A stretch of DNA of 64,000 bases. It comes from Akebia trifoliata. Its lineage: Eukaryota > Streptophyta > Magnoliopsida > Ranunculales > Lardizabalaceae. The stretch is taken from the NCBI GenBank assembly GCA_017979445.1, contig CM030717.1:20571288-20635287 (forward strand), read 5' to 3'. Within the stretch, counting starts at the first letter, position 1, and each line of letters begins with the position of its first letter. The notes under the pieces are model-generated. The model searched no databases. It worked only from the letters and a program-made list of their open reading frames with translations, and was not told the DNA's origin. Made by a program: the position numbers and the translations under genes. Below are positions 12,725 to 24,894 of the stretch, in pieces.

Positions 12725-14174
12725 ACAAAAGACATCAAGCCTTGATTCTAACAACATTAATGTGACCTAGACATTACACGAGGTAGCAGGACTCACTTCC
12801 GGAGAAGGAGCCATCGGACCGTAGGATTAGATGAGTCGACGAAGATAGCGTTGGATCTTTTTCATGTGGGACTCAAAATTATGTTCCATCCACTCTTAGT
12901 TCTGAAGGATACGATGTTGTTGCTCACCAAGTGCCTATTGCTGGAGTTTAATACTAGATAGGCGAGCCTCTATGTCAAATTGTTGTCCAAAATCATCCAG
13001 TGGAGACCCTGAAGTATCATGGTGAGGTTGGGGCTCCACATATGAAGGAAGTGAAGGTGGCGGAGGGGTGTTTGTAGTTGTTTTGAGCAATTTAGCCAGG
13101 TTGGCATTGCTAAAAATTTTAGTCGGAATCATACGAGGAAGACTGACATTGAGTTGACATTGAAGAGCGAGACGTGAAATAAGGTGACCAAAACCTAAAC
13201 CCCTTTTGGAGTTGGGTTGGAGTATAGAGACAATATTCTAAAGGATAAGCGTGGGCAAGCATACAAGATACTTGAAGCCACGCAATACAGGATATCATAT
13301 TGATTGGAGGTCAATTCAATAAAGTTACCAGCATTGGGGTAGAGGTAGTGAATAAAAATTTGGTACAGGATACGCAATGGAGTACGTAGGATTGTTGCGT
13401 GAATGACAACATCATTGAACCAATGAAGTCGATTGGTAGGACCGCCCAGTGCTTGTTGAAGTTGATCGTGGCAAATTGATAGTCGAAATCCGGTGTAGGC
13501 ATGGGCTCACCAGTGATAGGTATCCCTAAATTGTGACCAATGGTGTGAGGAGTCACCACAATGAGAAGGGGAGGACGAAGATGAAATACTGTGACTATAA
13601 GGGATTGAGGATTGGCCGTGGATTCCATTACATTGGCATAGAAGTTTGTCACTCACATTGGGTAGGTATCACCACCGAAATTGATCAAGTCGTCCCACCC
13701 CATCTGATGAAGCATATCAAGCACACCATATTTGAGGGCATTAGATTCTTGAACGTTAAGTTTGCATATGATGATGCGCTTCTTGAAGGCAATACAACGA
13801 GATACATAATTGGCATGCTTTATGGGTAAGTCCTCTTCCGAGTTCGAATCCTCCTCAAGTGATTGTGAAGATGTGGGTGGTGACGGAGAATGGTGAGAAG
13901 AGCAAGTTGCATGCTTGGCTTTCTTGGCACGTGATGAGCATCGAGGAGACAGATTTGGTGGATTAGTACCTCTTTTTGCCATCAAAATGACCAAGAGGGT
14001 GATGGGAAAAAGGGAAAGGAGGAAAAACACAATGGACATGATGGTAAAGAGGCAATGGTGACATAGAGAGGGAAGAAAATGGAGAGAGATCAAGTTACCT
14101 GGAGAAACTAATGGGAAAGGAGCATGAGGGAAAAGGAGAGCAAAAGGGGCAAGAAAAAAATGGCTAAATCGCAT
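12725..14174 (-). pseudogene. Sirevirus env-like / plant-transposon-domain ORF, broken
   Basis: On the minus strand a reading frame begins near 14174 or at the internal Met of MAKRGTNPPN. It runs through GWDDLINFGG, meets one stop (13655-13653), and continues in the same frame as TNFYANVMESTA and LGIPITGEPMP to 13311. A shifted continuation (13377-13195) and a last piece (13132-12935) follow. The FYANV...LGIP pattern resembles the domain named putative plant transposon protein, often found after pol in Sireviruses where an env-like ORF lies. The place between pol and 3' LTR fits. A hydrophobic stretch precedes MAKRGT but may be non-coding. Function in the element is unknown. The downstream end was moved away from LTR A by the chromovirus. 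Confidence 0.6.
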
Positions 14175-14690
14175 ATTGTAGGGTCTGCCGGTCCTTTCGG
14201 TCCAAAAACTAGTTTGGAAAAAAATGTTGCGAAATTGTTTTTGGTTATTTTCTTTGGTTTTTCTAGTTTGTTTACATAAAGAAAATGCTATTAATCACCC
14301 TCAATTCTCTTTCGACAAGGCTCGAAGAATTTCAACAAAATGTGCCTATATGGAAGTTGTTTAAAAATTGGGAAGAGAGAAACGCACAAAATTGAGCAAT
14401 GAAAGTGACAAAAGCGCGAGAACAAACTTATGCTGGGTCTAGGAACCCAAATCTACCAATAACCATAAGTTTTAGAAAGTTCAAGCAGCGGTGAATTTGC
14501 TCAACAACATAGCCTAGAAGCATAATGTTACGCAAGGAGGTCAAAACCTCAGATGTAACTAAGAAACCTCAAAATGAGTCAAAATACTTGAATGTGCCCA
14601 TAGTGGGCGCAAATCCAGATATTAGGATTTCCGAGAATGCTACCAAGTACTCGGCCAAAGTCTTGAATCGGGGGCTCACATGGGGCACAC
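14175..14690 (-). other. Sirevirus spacer between pol and env-like region
   Basis: This is non-coding on both strands as far as I can see, apart from chance short frames such as 14525-14743 on the plus strand. It separates the end of RNase H from the env-like reading frame. Confidence 0.5.
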
Positions 14691-16240
14691 CCCAATGGAT
14701 TTTTGTAGGTGTTCAAACCTCATCGAATCCTTGGGTTTTGTGAGAATATTATCGGCAAGTTCACTCTCGGTCAAAACATATTCGAGAGAGATAACATGAT
14801 CTTCAATAAGTTCACGTATGAAGTGATGATGAATATCAATATGTTTTGTCCGAGAGTGTTAGATAGGGTTCCGTAAGATATTGATGGCGCTAGTGCTGTC
14901 ATAAAATAAACTTATCATATCTTGTCTTGAGATAACCCATAGTTCAAAAGCATCTACTTCATCAACAAGAGTTGTGTAGAACAACTTCTGGCTGCAATCT
15001 ACTTGGCTTCAGTGGTGGATAGAGAAATGGAGTTCTATTTCTTACTTTGCCAAGTATTAAGATAGTTTCCAATATAAAAACTACCGCCACTGGTGGATTT
15101 TGGTCAGCAACGTTTTTGGCCCAATCGATGTCGGAGTACCTAGCAATAATAGAAGATGAATCAAAGGGGTACTAGAGACCATATTTGGAGGTGCCAGCCA
15201 CATAACGAATGATCTGTTTGACAGCCATTAAATACAATTCCTTAGGATCGACTTGAAAATGGACACATGTCTAATAGAATAGGAGATGTCCGACTGACTG
15301 GTTGTTAGGTAGAGAATGATACCAATAATACTCCTATAAAGGTGCTGATCCACAATTTTTCTAAATAGATCTTTAAAAAGTTTGAGTATGGTGCTTATTG
15401 GGGTATGGTGAGTTCATCTAGACTGAAGACCAAAATGATCTACCAATTCGTGTGCATACTTGGTTTGGTAAATAAACATACCATCCTTAAGCTATTTAAC
15501 CTACAACCCTCGGAAGAAATTAAACTCACCCAACATGCTCATTTCAATTCAAATTGCATCAAGTGGGCAAACTTGTGAGCCATCTCTTCATTGGTGGAGC
15601 CAAACACAATGTCATCTACATAGATCTAGGCAATAAGGATATGGCCCTTGACCTTTTGAATAAATAGTGTTTCATCAACACTACCCCTGGTATAGTTATG
15701 GTTGATTAAGAATTGAGTCTACCATTCATACCAAGCACGAGGGGATTGTTTAAGGCCGTAAAGTGCCTTTTTAAGTTTGAAATCTTTGTGAGGATGTTTA
15801 GGGTCAATGAAACCCTTGGGTTGTTCAACATATACTTCCTCATCTAAGATCCCATTCATAAATGCACTCTTGACATTCATTTGAAATAATTTAAATTTCA
15901 TGGAGCATATGGACATCAAAATCCGAATCAACTCAAGTTTGGTAACAAGGGCAAATGTTTCATCAAAATCATCACCTTCAATCTGAGAGTATCCCTGTGA
16001 TATAAGACGAACTTTTTTTTGGACAATATTGCCAAGTTCATCGGATTTAGTCTAGTATATCCATTTGGTTCCGATGACATTCTTATCAGATGGTCTAGGT
16101 ACTAAGTACCAGATTTGATTTCAAGTAAACTAAAGAAGTTCCTCTTACAGGGCTTGAAGCCAATATTCATTAATGAGGGCTTCATTAATATTTTTGGATT
16201 CTATTTTAGATGTGAAGTAGAGATGACTAGTCAACATCTC
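14690..16240 (-). pseudogene. Sirevirus RT and RNase H, decayed
   Basis: Copia-type RT is clear on the minus strand. 15931-15719 holds FKLFQMNVKSAFMNG, EEVYVEQPKGF and KALYGLKQSPRAWYEW. The catalytic YVDD box is at 15622-15611, in the context IYVDDIVFGS. RNase H follows toward lower coordinates (about 15130-14710), with the TEAK box (STTEAK near 15010) and a closing motif FEHLQKSIGVCP near 14700. Stops and shifts occur throughout. The order PR-INT-RT-RH marks Ty1/copia. It is part of the same polyprotein as the integrase upstream on the minus strand. Confidence 0.85.
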
Positions 16241-17300
16241 AAGTTGTATTCAGGTTTTAACAACGATATTAGGATCTCCAAGAATTTGACTAGCAAGATG
16301 ATCTTTGCTAACAGGTAGTGTTTCCAGAACTTGAGACGTTGAGGGAGGTGTGGATAGAGTAGGAAATATGCCCTCTTTTTCAACCTCTGGGTCAGAAGGG
16401 CCATTATTTTTTATGGGTTGATTATTGATCACCACATTTATAGATTCTTGGATAGATGAGGTCCTCTGATTTAATACTCAAAAAATACGACTATTTGAAG
16501 AGTATCCCATCAAGATTACTTGGTCGCTCTTTGAATCAAACTTTCCCAAGTGTTTGCGATCTTTTAGGATATAGCATTTACTACCAAAGACTTTGAAGTG
16601 CTTGACATTGGGAGTTTTGCCATTCCACAGTTCATAAGTTGTTTTATTTAAAACTGCTCGAAGATATATTCGATTAATAATGTGGCAAGCGGTACTTACA
16701 GTTATGCCCCACAGACGTTTGGGAATATTTTTACTATGAAGCATGATTGTGGCCATTTCCTAAAGAACACGATTTTTTCTCTCAACAACTCCATTCTACT
16801 GAAGGGTCTTAGGAGCTGAGAATTCATGTCGGATTCTATTTTCATCATAGAAATGTATGAATAGACCAACCTCAAACTCTCCACCATGATCACTTCTAAT
16901 CTTACCTACGATTAATTCTTTTTTTGTCTGGATACGCTTAATAATCTTTTTGAATTCATCAAAAGTATCAAAATTTTCTCTCAGAAAAGTAACCTAGGTG
17001 AATCTAGAGTAATCATCAACGATCAAATGTCTCTTACCTCTTGGACTTCTTACTATAGTAAGACCACAAGGTCCATGTGTAGAAGAGCTAGGGGTATTAA
17101 GGTTGCAAGAGTGGTTTTCTTTTTGTGCTACTTCAAATTTGTTTACTAATTTGGTATTAGCCATAGACGTCTCTTGCTTATTTACCCATGTTGGGTAATC
17201 CTTTAACTAAGCCTTCTGAGGCAAAACGAAACAAGTTCTTGTACTAAATATGACCGAGTCATTGATGCCATAATTGGTCTTTATCAACTTGCGCTAGGTT
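16240..17300 (-). pseudogene. Sirevirus integrase, decayed
   Basis: The clearest stretch, 16756-16478, reads through the copia integrase C-terminal core: LHSKNIPKRLWG, RIYLRAVLNKTTYELWNG, FKVFGSKCYILKDRKHLGKF and VILMGYSSNSRIF. The catalytic core upstream (about 17150-16760) is readable only in pieces; SDHGGEF-like residues are present near 16890 in shifted frames. The acidic segment 16435-16250 joins integrase to RT. It inserts element DNA into the genome when intact. Confidence 0.82.
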
Positions 17301-17700
17301 GCTCACATATGAGATGATGGTCTATCCTGTGTTTTCGATAACATAATAGTTATCAAAAGTGCGAAGACTTTTCATAATAACTTTACCATTGGGTCTAGAG
17401 ATCTCGCAGATTTCACAATTGAAACTCACCCAACGATCTTTGTCGCATATTTGGGATATGCTAAGAAGGTTATGTTTCAAACCATCAATGCATAACACAT
17501 TTTTCACCGTGGGCAATTTAGGACCACTGATAGTTTCTTGCCCAATATTCCTAGCAGTGCTGTCATCACCAAAGTGAACCTTCCATCAAAGTCAACCATG
17601 TGATTAAACTGACTTCAGTCACCCGTCATGTGTCGGAAACAACGGCTATTAAGGTACCATCACGAAAAGTTTCCAACCATGAGAGTTGTGTGAATTATAA
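17300..17700 (-). pseudogene. Sirevirus protease and GAG-pre-integrase segment
   Basis: A copia protease remnant is seen as HMTGD near 17625, shortly after where a DSG triad would lie, followed by a shifted stretch. Then 17516-17322 reads TVKNVLCIDGLKHNLLSIS and ends with NYYVIENTG, the linker between protease and integrase in copia polyproteins (GAG-pre-integrase). The catalytic Asp region is too damaged to confirm. Confidence 0.72.
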
Positions 17701-19751
17701 GACACTTGTCCCTGTTTTTGACTTTCTATTGTAGAGTTGTCTTACGGGGTTGATGATTACGTTTAGGAGGGGAAGGAATTTTCCTTTTTGGCTCAGCTTT
17801 CTCCTGGACAGGTGAGTTTTTCTTAGGAGACCTACTTTTCTTGGGTGATCTTGAAGGTTATTTTTTTGGATACCTTCTTGCACATTGATTACCTCTACTT
17901 GACTCAATAAGTTCTTTCCCTATTAGGTTCAGGTAAGCAATCCATTTAAAGAGTTTCCCAATATTGTTATTTTGTTTGGGAGGTAATGAATTCTTCACTC
18001 CTTTCTATTTTGGAGACTCATCTTTCTTAGCATTTTCAATTTTATTTTTTGCAGTGGAGATTTCTTTTCAACATGCTTCTTCTTTTCAATCGATAAGGAT
18101 TTACCAATATGGGCCTATGAGGTTGTTTGGTAGATGGTCTTGAATTCGATGCACTCAAATTTTATGTGACCCGTTCCACCACAGAAGTTGCATGTGAGAC
18201 TTTCTTGGAGTTCTTCTTAATGTTCGATAATTCTCCATGAACAAATATAGTAAGAGATGGACGTGATGTAGAAGTATACCTATCATAGCCAAGATTCCTT
18301 TATCCCCATAGGATTTTTGAGCTCCTAGAAGTTTTTCTAACTCCAAACTTCCTTGATTATAGTTACACTCAAGTCTAGCCTTTCGTTTTTGCAGCTCATT
18401 ATCGTCAAACTTAAGAACTTCATTTTCATCGTGAAGGTTTGAAAATTCTAAGTTTTGAAGGCTTTAGGGAGCATTTTTCTTACTGACTTGATCATATTCA
18501 GCATGCCACTTTTCTTTTTGAAGTTTCTCTTGACAATGTTTCTTGGTCAGTTTCACATGGCTAATGAACAGTTGATTGAATGTTGACTAAAGTTCGAGTT
18601 CATCGTCTTCAACATCTTCTCTTTCCTCATCAGAGAAAGAGGCATCTTGAAGGTGATTCTGATTTTCAAATTCTAGTCCTTCATGAATTTCATCCTCATT
18701 AGGGATGAAGACTGTGGTGGATGCCATAAAGATTTGAAGGATTTTATAGTCTTCAGAATCCGATGATCTTTGTTCCTTATTTCTCGATTCATCTGAGTCG
18801 TCATCCCACGTGGCTTTTGCAACCTAATATTTCCTTTAGACTTAGGTTTTTGAGGATCTTTACATTTTGATTAGGAGGAACAAATGGTGGAATAATGACC
18901 TTTTTTGCCATAGTTGAAGTATTCGGTATCTTTTTTGGATTTGGACGAGTATTTTCTTATTGTTAGTCATTTATCCACATGATGATTCTTTCTACCAGTG
19001 CTATGGGAACCTTTCCTCTTAAAAAATTTATCAAATTTTGAAACAAGCAAGGCCAAGTCCTCTTCTTCAAGGTCACTCTCGTCATCTTCCTCATAAGTGA
19101 TTTTACTATTATCCTAGGAGGACGATTCAATAGGATGATGTGATGACTGTTTAGATGAGGTCTTGGACAAGGAGGTCTTAAGGAACGACGTCTTCCCTTT
19201 AGAGGGATGAGTTTCGAGATGGAGGTCAAAGGTTCTAAGTGAACTTATGAGTTCCTCAACTGTCATTGTCTCCACATCTCGGTATTTTTCGATTGAGATG
19301 ATTTTAGAGGCAAACATCCTGGGTTGGGATTTAAGAATTTTAGCACAAATTCTATCCTGTGGGAACAAACTCTCCCAAATAAAATATGAAACTGCATATG
19401 TCACTTAACTATGCATAGAATTCTTGGACAGTTTCACGCTCTTCCATCTTAATATTTCTAAATTGAGTTCAAAGGAGTTGGAGTTTAGATTTCTTAACAA
19501 TACTAGTCCCTTTGTGCGTGACTTTTATGATTTCAAGTTTGGCCGATATACTCGTGCATATCTTTTGATATTCATCATAAAAGATATCACCAGTTATAAC
19601 ATTAACTACTTTGAAGTTATTACTACTGTCAATCTTATCTTATTTGGACTAGTTATTTGATGGTTTCGAAATAGTAATGGTGACACTATTAACTTCTTTG
19701 GTGTCAACAGGAGGTTCCCAACCTTCCTCTATCATGTTCTGTATGTCCTTA
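17700..19751 (-). pseudogene. Sirevirus gag, main part (unit 1)
   Basis: This is the continuation of the gag that starts at 56251, split by the Tat insertion. From 19746 down, the frames show the copia UBN2-type capsid region (residues like FYDEYQKI, MEERETVQEFYA), then 19404-19114 (VSYFIWESLFPQDRICAKIL and VETMTVEELISSLRTFDLH). A first zinc knuckle near 18920-18880 is damaged (NYGKKGHYSTIC, one Cys changed to Tyr). A second at 18192-18151 is intact (CNFCGGTGHIKFEC). The C-terminal part is lysine-rich. Long gags with more than one knuckle fit Sireviruses. Many stops make it inactive. Confidence 0.8.
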
Positions 19752-20531
19752 TGTAGACACCCCATTTTTGCAATCACCTGATTAATTAACTTGGCAACTC
19801 GATTGCAACGGTTCCCAATGATGGATGATCATTCCAATGTTTTATTTTGTTACCAAATGTGTTTCAGAAATCCGGATGAGGTATCTCAAACTGACAAAAC
19901 TATATAAATCACGCTACGCTAGGAAAATATAACCCCAAAAGCTTAGAAATCATCATTTTTCAGACAAAAAGAAACTTCATGATAAAAATCACTAAAAAAT
20001 AACCAAATTATCAAAATACCCTAACCTTAAAATATCCTTAGAGCCTACGTTACGCTTAGGAAAATCCATTCAAACACATAAAACAACAAATCGAAATCAA
20101 ATAAATAATTTCGTCAATTTTCACAAGATTTGACAAAATTATGAAAATGCCCCTCATAAAGTTCACGACCATTCCGCACAAAAAATTTCATAAATGAAAC
20201 AAATCAATATTTTCATTAAATTCCTTATGAAAAATTGATTCTAAAACATCATAGAATATCAAAAACCGACTTGAAACACAAAAAGTCCTCTCCGAGGGTA
20301 AAATAGTAATTTTATAATTTTTATAATTAAAATTTTGAAATTAATAAATAAAATATTAAATAATGTAAAGTGAAACATTAATAAAATTAATTTAAAAATT
20401 TGAACAAAAAAAAATGGATCAATCAGGCTCTCAGGCAAAATTGTTGATGGTTGCCAAGATATTTTATTCAAGGACCTCTCCATTTGGGGGTCCAAAGAAT
20501 TAAAGATATAATAGAGGGGGGTTCTCCAAAA

Positions 20532-20808
20532 AATTAAAGTCAATCAAGTAAGACTAAAGTCAAGATATTAAAGTCAATCAAGTAAGACTAAAGTCAAAAT
20601 CTTAAAGTCAACCAAATAAGACCAAAAGTCAAAATCCTAATAGAGTTCTAATTAAATAAAAATTCTATTTAACAATCCCAATTAAATAATAACTCTATTT
20701 AATAGAATTCTAACTAAAGTATAACTCTACCTAAAACAATTCTAACTAACATATAACTCTACCTAAAATAATTTTAATTAAACACTAATTCTATCTAAAC
20801 AAACACTT
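20532..20808 (+). repeat. Tandem repeats in U3 of outer Tat 5' LTR
   Basis: There are two adjoining sets. About three units of about 35 bp (core AAAGTCAATCAAGTAAGAC) occupy 20532-20640. About five units of about 32 bp (core like AATAACTCTATTTAATA) occupy 20647-20808. They end some 10 bp before the TATA box. The 3' LTR carries the same sets at about 55253-55525. They may act as enhancer-like repeats; this is inference. Confidence 0.75.
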
Positions 20809-20818
20809 AAAAAAAATC

Positions 20819-20826
20819 TATAAATA
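20819..20826 (+). promoter_or_regulatory. TATA box of outer Tat 5' LTR
   Basis: TATAAATA is followed by AGGGG, and both copies share it (3' LTR at 55538-55545). Transcription would start about 30 bp downstream, making the R and U5 parts about 570 bp. Confidence 0.7.
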
Positions 20827-21422
20827 GGGGTCCTCATGACCTATTTTCGCAAAAAAAAAAAACCCTAAGAGAAGTAGGTCAAAAAGCTACCCTAACCTCC
20901 CATAAACCCTAATTTTGAAGCTCCAACTCCTTATCCAACACCCATACTTCGATTTTAGCTCGAAAAACACCTAGATCCCTTAAAAAACACCCAGAAATCC
21001 ATAAATAAATCCAAAGAATTCAGATCTAAGAAAGAGATATCTCACCTCAGAGATCAGAAATCAGATCCAGAGATAGAACTAAGCGAGGAGTACTGTACAA
21101 GAGTTACTCTGTCGGATTTGAGAAAACAAGAACGTTGTCTTCGAAAAGGTATAAATTTTTTAATTTTTCTTTATTACTTAGGTCTTTTAGAAATGTAGTT
21201 TATTTGGGAATTAGTAAAGATCGGTGTTTGCCAGGCGGGGTTAGTGCCTAACACCTTCCAACCCCTTAACTTGATCTCCGAACTCAGTATTTTTTTAGTA
21301 GATTAGTTGTTTTTATCCGTTTTGAGTCTATATTCGGTTCCTATACCATAATAACTAGGTGGTGACTCCCAAACCTCAAAGGTCAAAAGCGGATCCGCGT
21401 ACCCCATAGAGGGCGCTTTCAA

Positions 21423-21440
21423 TGGCTACTCCACTGGGGA
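21423..21440 (+). other. Outer Tat primer binding site
   Basis: TGGCTACTCCACTGGGGA lies one base after the LTR. It resembles the PBS TGGCGACTCCACTGGGGA of Ogre-type elements, attributed to an Arg tRNA. The inner Tat element has a related PBS. Confidence 0.75.
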
Positions 21441-24400
21441 CCTTGAGGATCAGACTTGAAAAGTCCCAAGTATGGGAAACATTGCTAGTAGAGACCTTTT
21501 TATTTATTTTTATGTTTTGTTGTTTATTTATTTATTTTTATTATTTTAGTTTATTTGTCTATTTTTATGGTTTATCCTTCTCGTGGCTCTATTAGTGATC
21601 ATTAGGTTGAATATTTTGTTTAGCACATTTTTTATGGTTCAATAAAGGGCCATTCGGAATGGCCCTAAATGATTCGAAATTTCAAAGGGACAATTTTATT
21701 AAGGATAATGATTAATAGATCATGGAGATCGTTAAAAAAAAGATTATTTTTCTAAGTTACTATCATTATTCGATTGTTTTTAACATGTGTGGATCCATTC
21801 TTTGGCAGTGTTATTATTATTATTATTTTTATTATTTCTTTAAAAAAAAGGATAAATAGGTGTGTGCGATTGATCCTTGACAAAGCATTATTTTTTTTAT
21901 GTGTTAAATTGGTTGGTTAATTGTTCAAATATATATATATCTATATAGTTTTTCTATGTTAGGTGTGCTGCCCATGGACAGCAAGAAGGAAAATTGAAAA
22001 AAAATTACAAAAAAAAAAGATTTTTTTTTAGGTTTTGTCAACAGCAACAAGGTGCTGGAATGGTTGGGGTGCCCCGAGTAAAGTGTTATTCTTATATTTT
22101 TCACACCTCATTAACAGTGCTGGTGTGTTATAAGAAAAATTAATTTCTTCTCTACCCACATCGTCTTCTTAAAGCATTGATTCACTTGGTTTCATTGTCA
22201 TTAACAGAGACCGATTCAGTCTCTCTGTTTAGCCAGTTAAAATCAGCTTAAATCAACTTAAACTTCGCATAAATCACCGATTTCTTTCCATAAGGAGATA
22301 CAGAGTCTCGAATTGACAGCCATCTCGAAACTTAATCAGTTTTTGAAGGATTTTCCATGAGAATCGACATTTTTTCGGGTGAATAATGTAGAGTTTTTTT
22401 TTGCTGTTTAGGATTGGCAAGAGATCTTAAGGGCACGAGTGGATATTGTAAAATCGAGACATAGATCATTCCATTCTGATTGAATCAATTCTTTTCCGAT
22501 CCAATTTTCTGATTTTTCATGAGAACCTTGATTTCTTTTGGTTTGGAAATGGGTAGATTAATTTAAAACGAAAAACCAGGATCTTGGTTCATCGATTTTG
22601 CCAGAATCATAATTTTTTAGAGTTCATTTTTTTACTCTCTCGGTTTTTCTCTTGATTAGCTTTGTCGCCATGGTTGGTTCTAGTTCTCGTTGCTGCTCTC
22701 GATTTTTGGATAGTTAAGATTGTTAATTAGACGGAGATGGTATAATGAAATTAATAATCGGGTGAACGCGAAGTGTGGTTTTCCTTGTATGATTTCTTTA
22801 CAGCAACAATTGTTATAACATGATGATGGGAATGGCTGCTCAATACCTTTTGGTTTCAAGAACCAATTACATAATATTGTTTCATCAAGCCGTGTTCCGA
22901 TCTGTCATCCTTTTGCAGATTTTTTTGGAAAACATCGATCAACGGCTTTGAATCAGATGCTGCAAAAATATTACGATTTTCGGACAATTAAGGGGTTTAA
23001 CTTGTATTGGATTATGCTTCCATCAAAACCCAGAACGAATAAGAAGTTATATTTAAAAAAAAAAAAAAAGATTTCAAAAAATCAAGTTTTGAGTGTTGCC
23101 AACAGCAACATATGTGTATCTTTTTGTTTTGTTTTTGTAAAATTCTTTTGGGTTTGAGATCAAATTGTTTTTTTAAAAAATAAAAAATAAAAAAAAAGGA
23201 AAATTTTTATCTCATTAATCATTGTTCTATTTTCAATATCCCTTGAAATTTCTTATTATTTCGGGTTGTCAAGAGTGACCTTCGATTGGACCATTAAATT
23301 TTTTTTTTTTTTGGGAAAATCTCCTTAGTTAAACTCGTAGTATACCACGTGATATTCGATTTTTTTTGTGCGACATTTTGTTGTGATATGTGGGTAATTG
23401 CGATTTAACTAAGCTATTGATTGGTCTTGATTGGTATATATCTTGATTATTGACCTTAGGTCATGTTTTGATGCCTAAGTTATATCCAACCTTCTTTAAT
23501 ACCTTGATCACATGCCATTGATTGACGATCAATTCATTTATTGATTTGGTAGTAAATATTTATGTGATATCTCATACATATGCCATGATCCTAATTTTGA
23601 TGTACATGCCCTGGTTTGGATATAGATGCTATGGTTTATATATTTTGATATGTTAATAGTATGATCAGGCCTATTTGTTTGGAAAAGGCCCCGGGCACAC
23701 TCCACCCTATTTTGCACACACCACATGCACGTTTACTATTTTATACGCTTGCACTTCCTATATAGCCAACGTGGCACTAGTGCGTGGCTCGATCTTTTCG
23801 GAGATGCGACGTCATTCATGAAAATCACAACTCTAGTCACGTACCTTAGGGTATATCAAATTGTGGCATCAGTACCGTCTGATCAGGTGACTCTGAAAGG
23901 TATATCGATGCACCCAGGCTGGAGCGACCTGAGTCTTTGACCTATTTTGAGCCACACATTCACATGTCCTGATTGCAAACGTAGTACTAGTATGTGGTCG
24001 GCCCCCTCGTGGGATGCCAAACCATTTATGGAAGCTACAACTCTTGACTCGTACCCGTAAGTATATAAAAGATAATTCAAGTACATCAATTGCACTTCTT
24101 GGTCAAAACCAGTGCCTAAGCGAGATCCTGCCCCGCTGTACCCTACTGTACGAGGGGGATAGATTATGTCTATTCTAGAAGAGATGTATTTAAGTGGACC
24201 CTTGCTCAGCACCATGCACCACCTCTCAATTGGGGATCAAACTGGTTTTTTTTGGCTTCAGAGAAGTGAGTTGATGTTTTAGATTATCACCTATACGGTA
24301 TATCAAACCAAGTCACCACGTACCGTCTGGTTGAGTACGCTCGGGAGGTATATAGGTGTGCTTGGGCAAGGGTGGCCAGATAAAAATGCATTAGACGTAG

Positions 24401-24885
24401 TAAGCTTAGAGTTTAAAAACCTTCCCTGTAGGTCATGACTCGAATTTATCGTGGGTGTTCCCGGGTTGTTCATTGAATGAGACTTTGTGATTGATGAATG
24501 TATGTGAATGATGAGATCAGAGTGTATGATTGTCCTCAAAGATTAAAAATTTTGTTCTTAGAAATTAAAATGGGTACACCGACCCAATAAAGAATCCATT
24601 TCTTGCAAAAATTCAATACTGACCCAGTCCATCTCGATCCAACAATCATGATAGGCCGGGCCATTTAAATCAAAATGGAAATCAAATTTTCAAAGAAGAA
24701 AAATGGTTTGCAAAGGGAAAGTATTTTCCAGAAAAAGTATTTTCCAAAGAAAGTATTTTCTAGCAAAAAATGTTTTCCAAGAAAAAGTGTTTTCCAAAAA
24801 ATGTTTTCCATAAGAACAAGATTTTTCAAAAGAAAAAGTAATTTTACATGGATCTTGGAAGTGTACTAAAAATACCCTTTTGTGT
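21441..24885 (+). other. Outer Tat leader, non-coding
   Basis: About 3.4 kb lies between PBS and ORF1 with no credible gene, AT-rich with many homopolymer runs. Within it, 23760-24190 looks like a diverged tandem duplication with an offset of about 216 bp. Shared pieces are ACTAGTGCGTGG / ACTAGTATGTGG and ATTCATGAAAATCACAACTC / ATTTATGGAAGCTACAACTC. A third partial copy of its end lies at about 24298-24390. Short repeats based on AAAAAGTATTTTCCA fill about 24715-24815. Confidence 0.6.
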
Positions 24886-24894
24886 CAAACCAGG

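Larger units (their letters stand above)
19752..21421 (+). repeat. Outer Tat 5' LTR
   Basis: It starts TGTAGACACC and ends GGGCGCTTTCA. By eye, 15 of the first 180 positions differ from the 3' LTR, 11 of them transitions. That pattern is expected for methylated, silenced DNA. It contains a TATA box and short tandem repeats in U3. Confidence 0.93.

Noticed and set aside
12077..12738. Small frames on both strands around 12.1-12.7 kb
   Set aside because: They read across TA microsatellite and the arms of the foldback element; the similar peptides on the two strands result from the inverted repeat.
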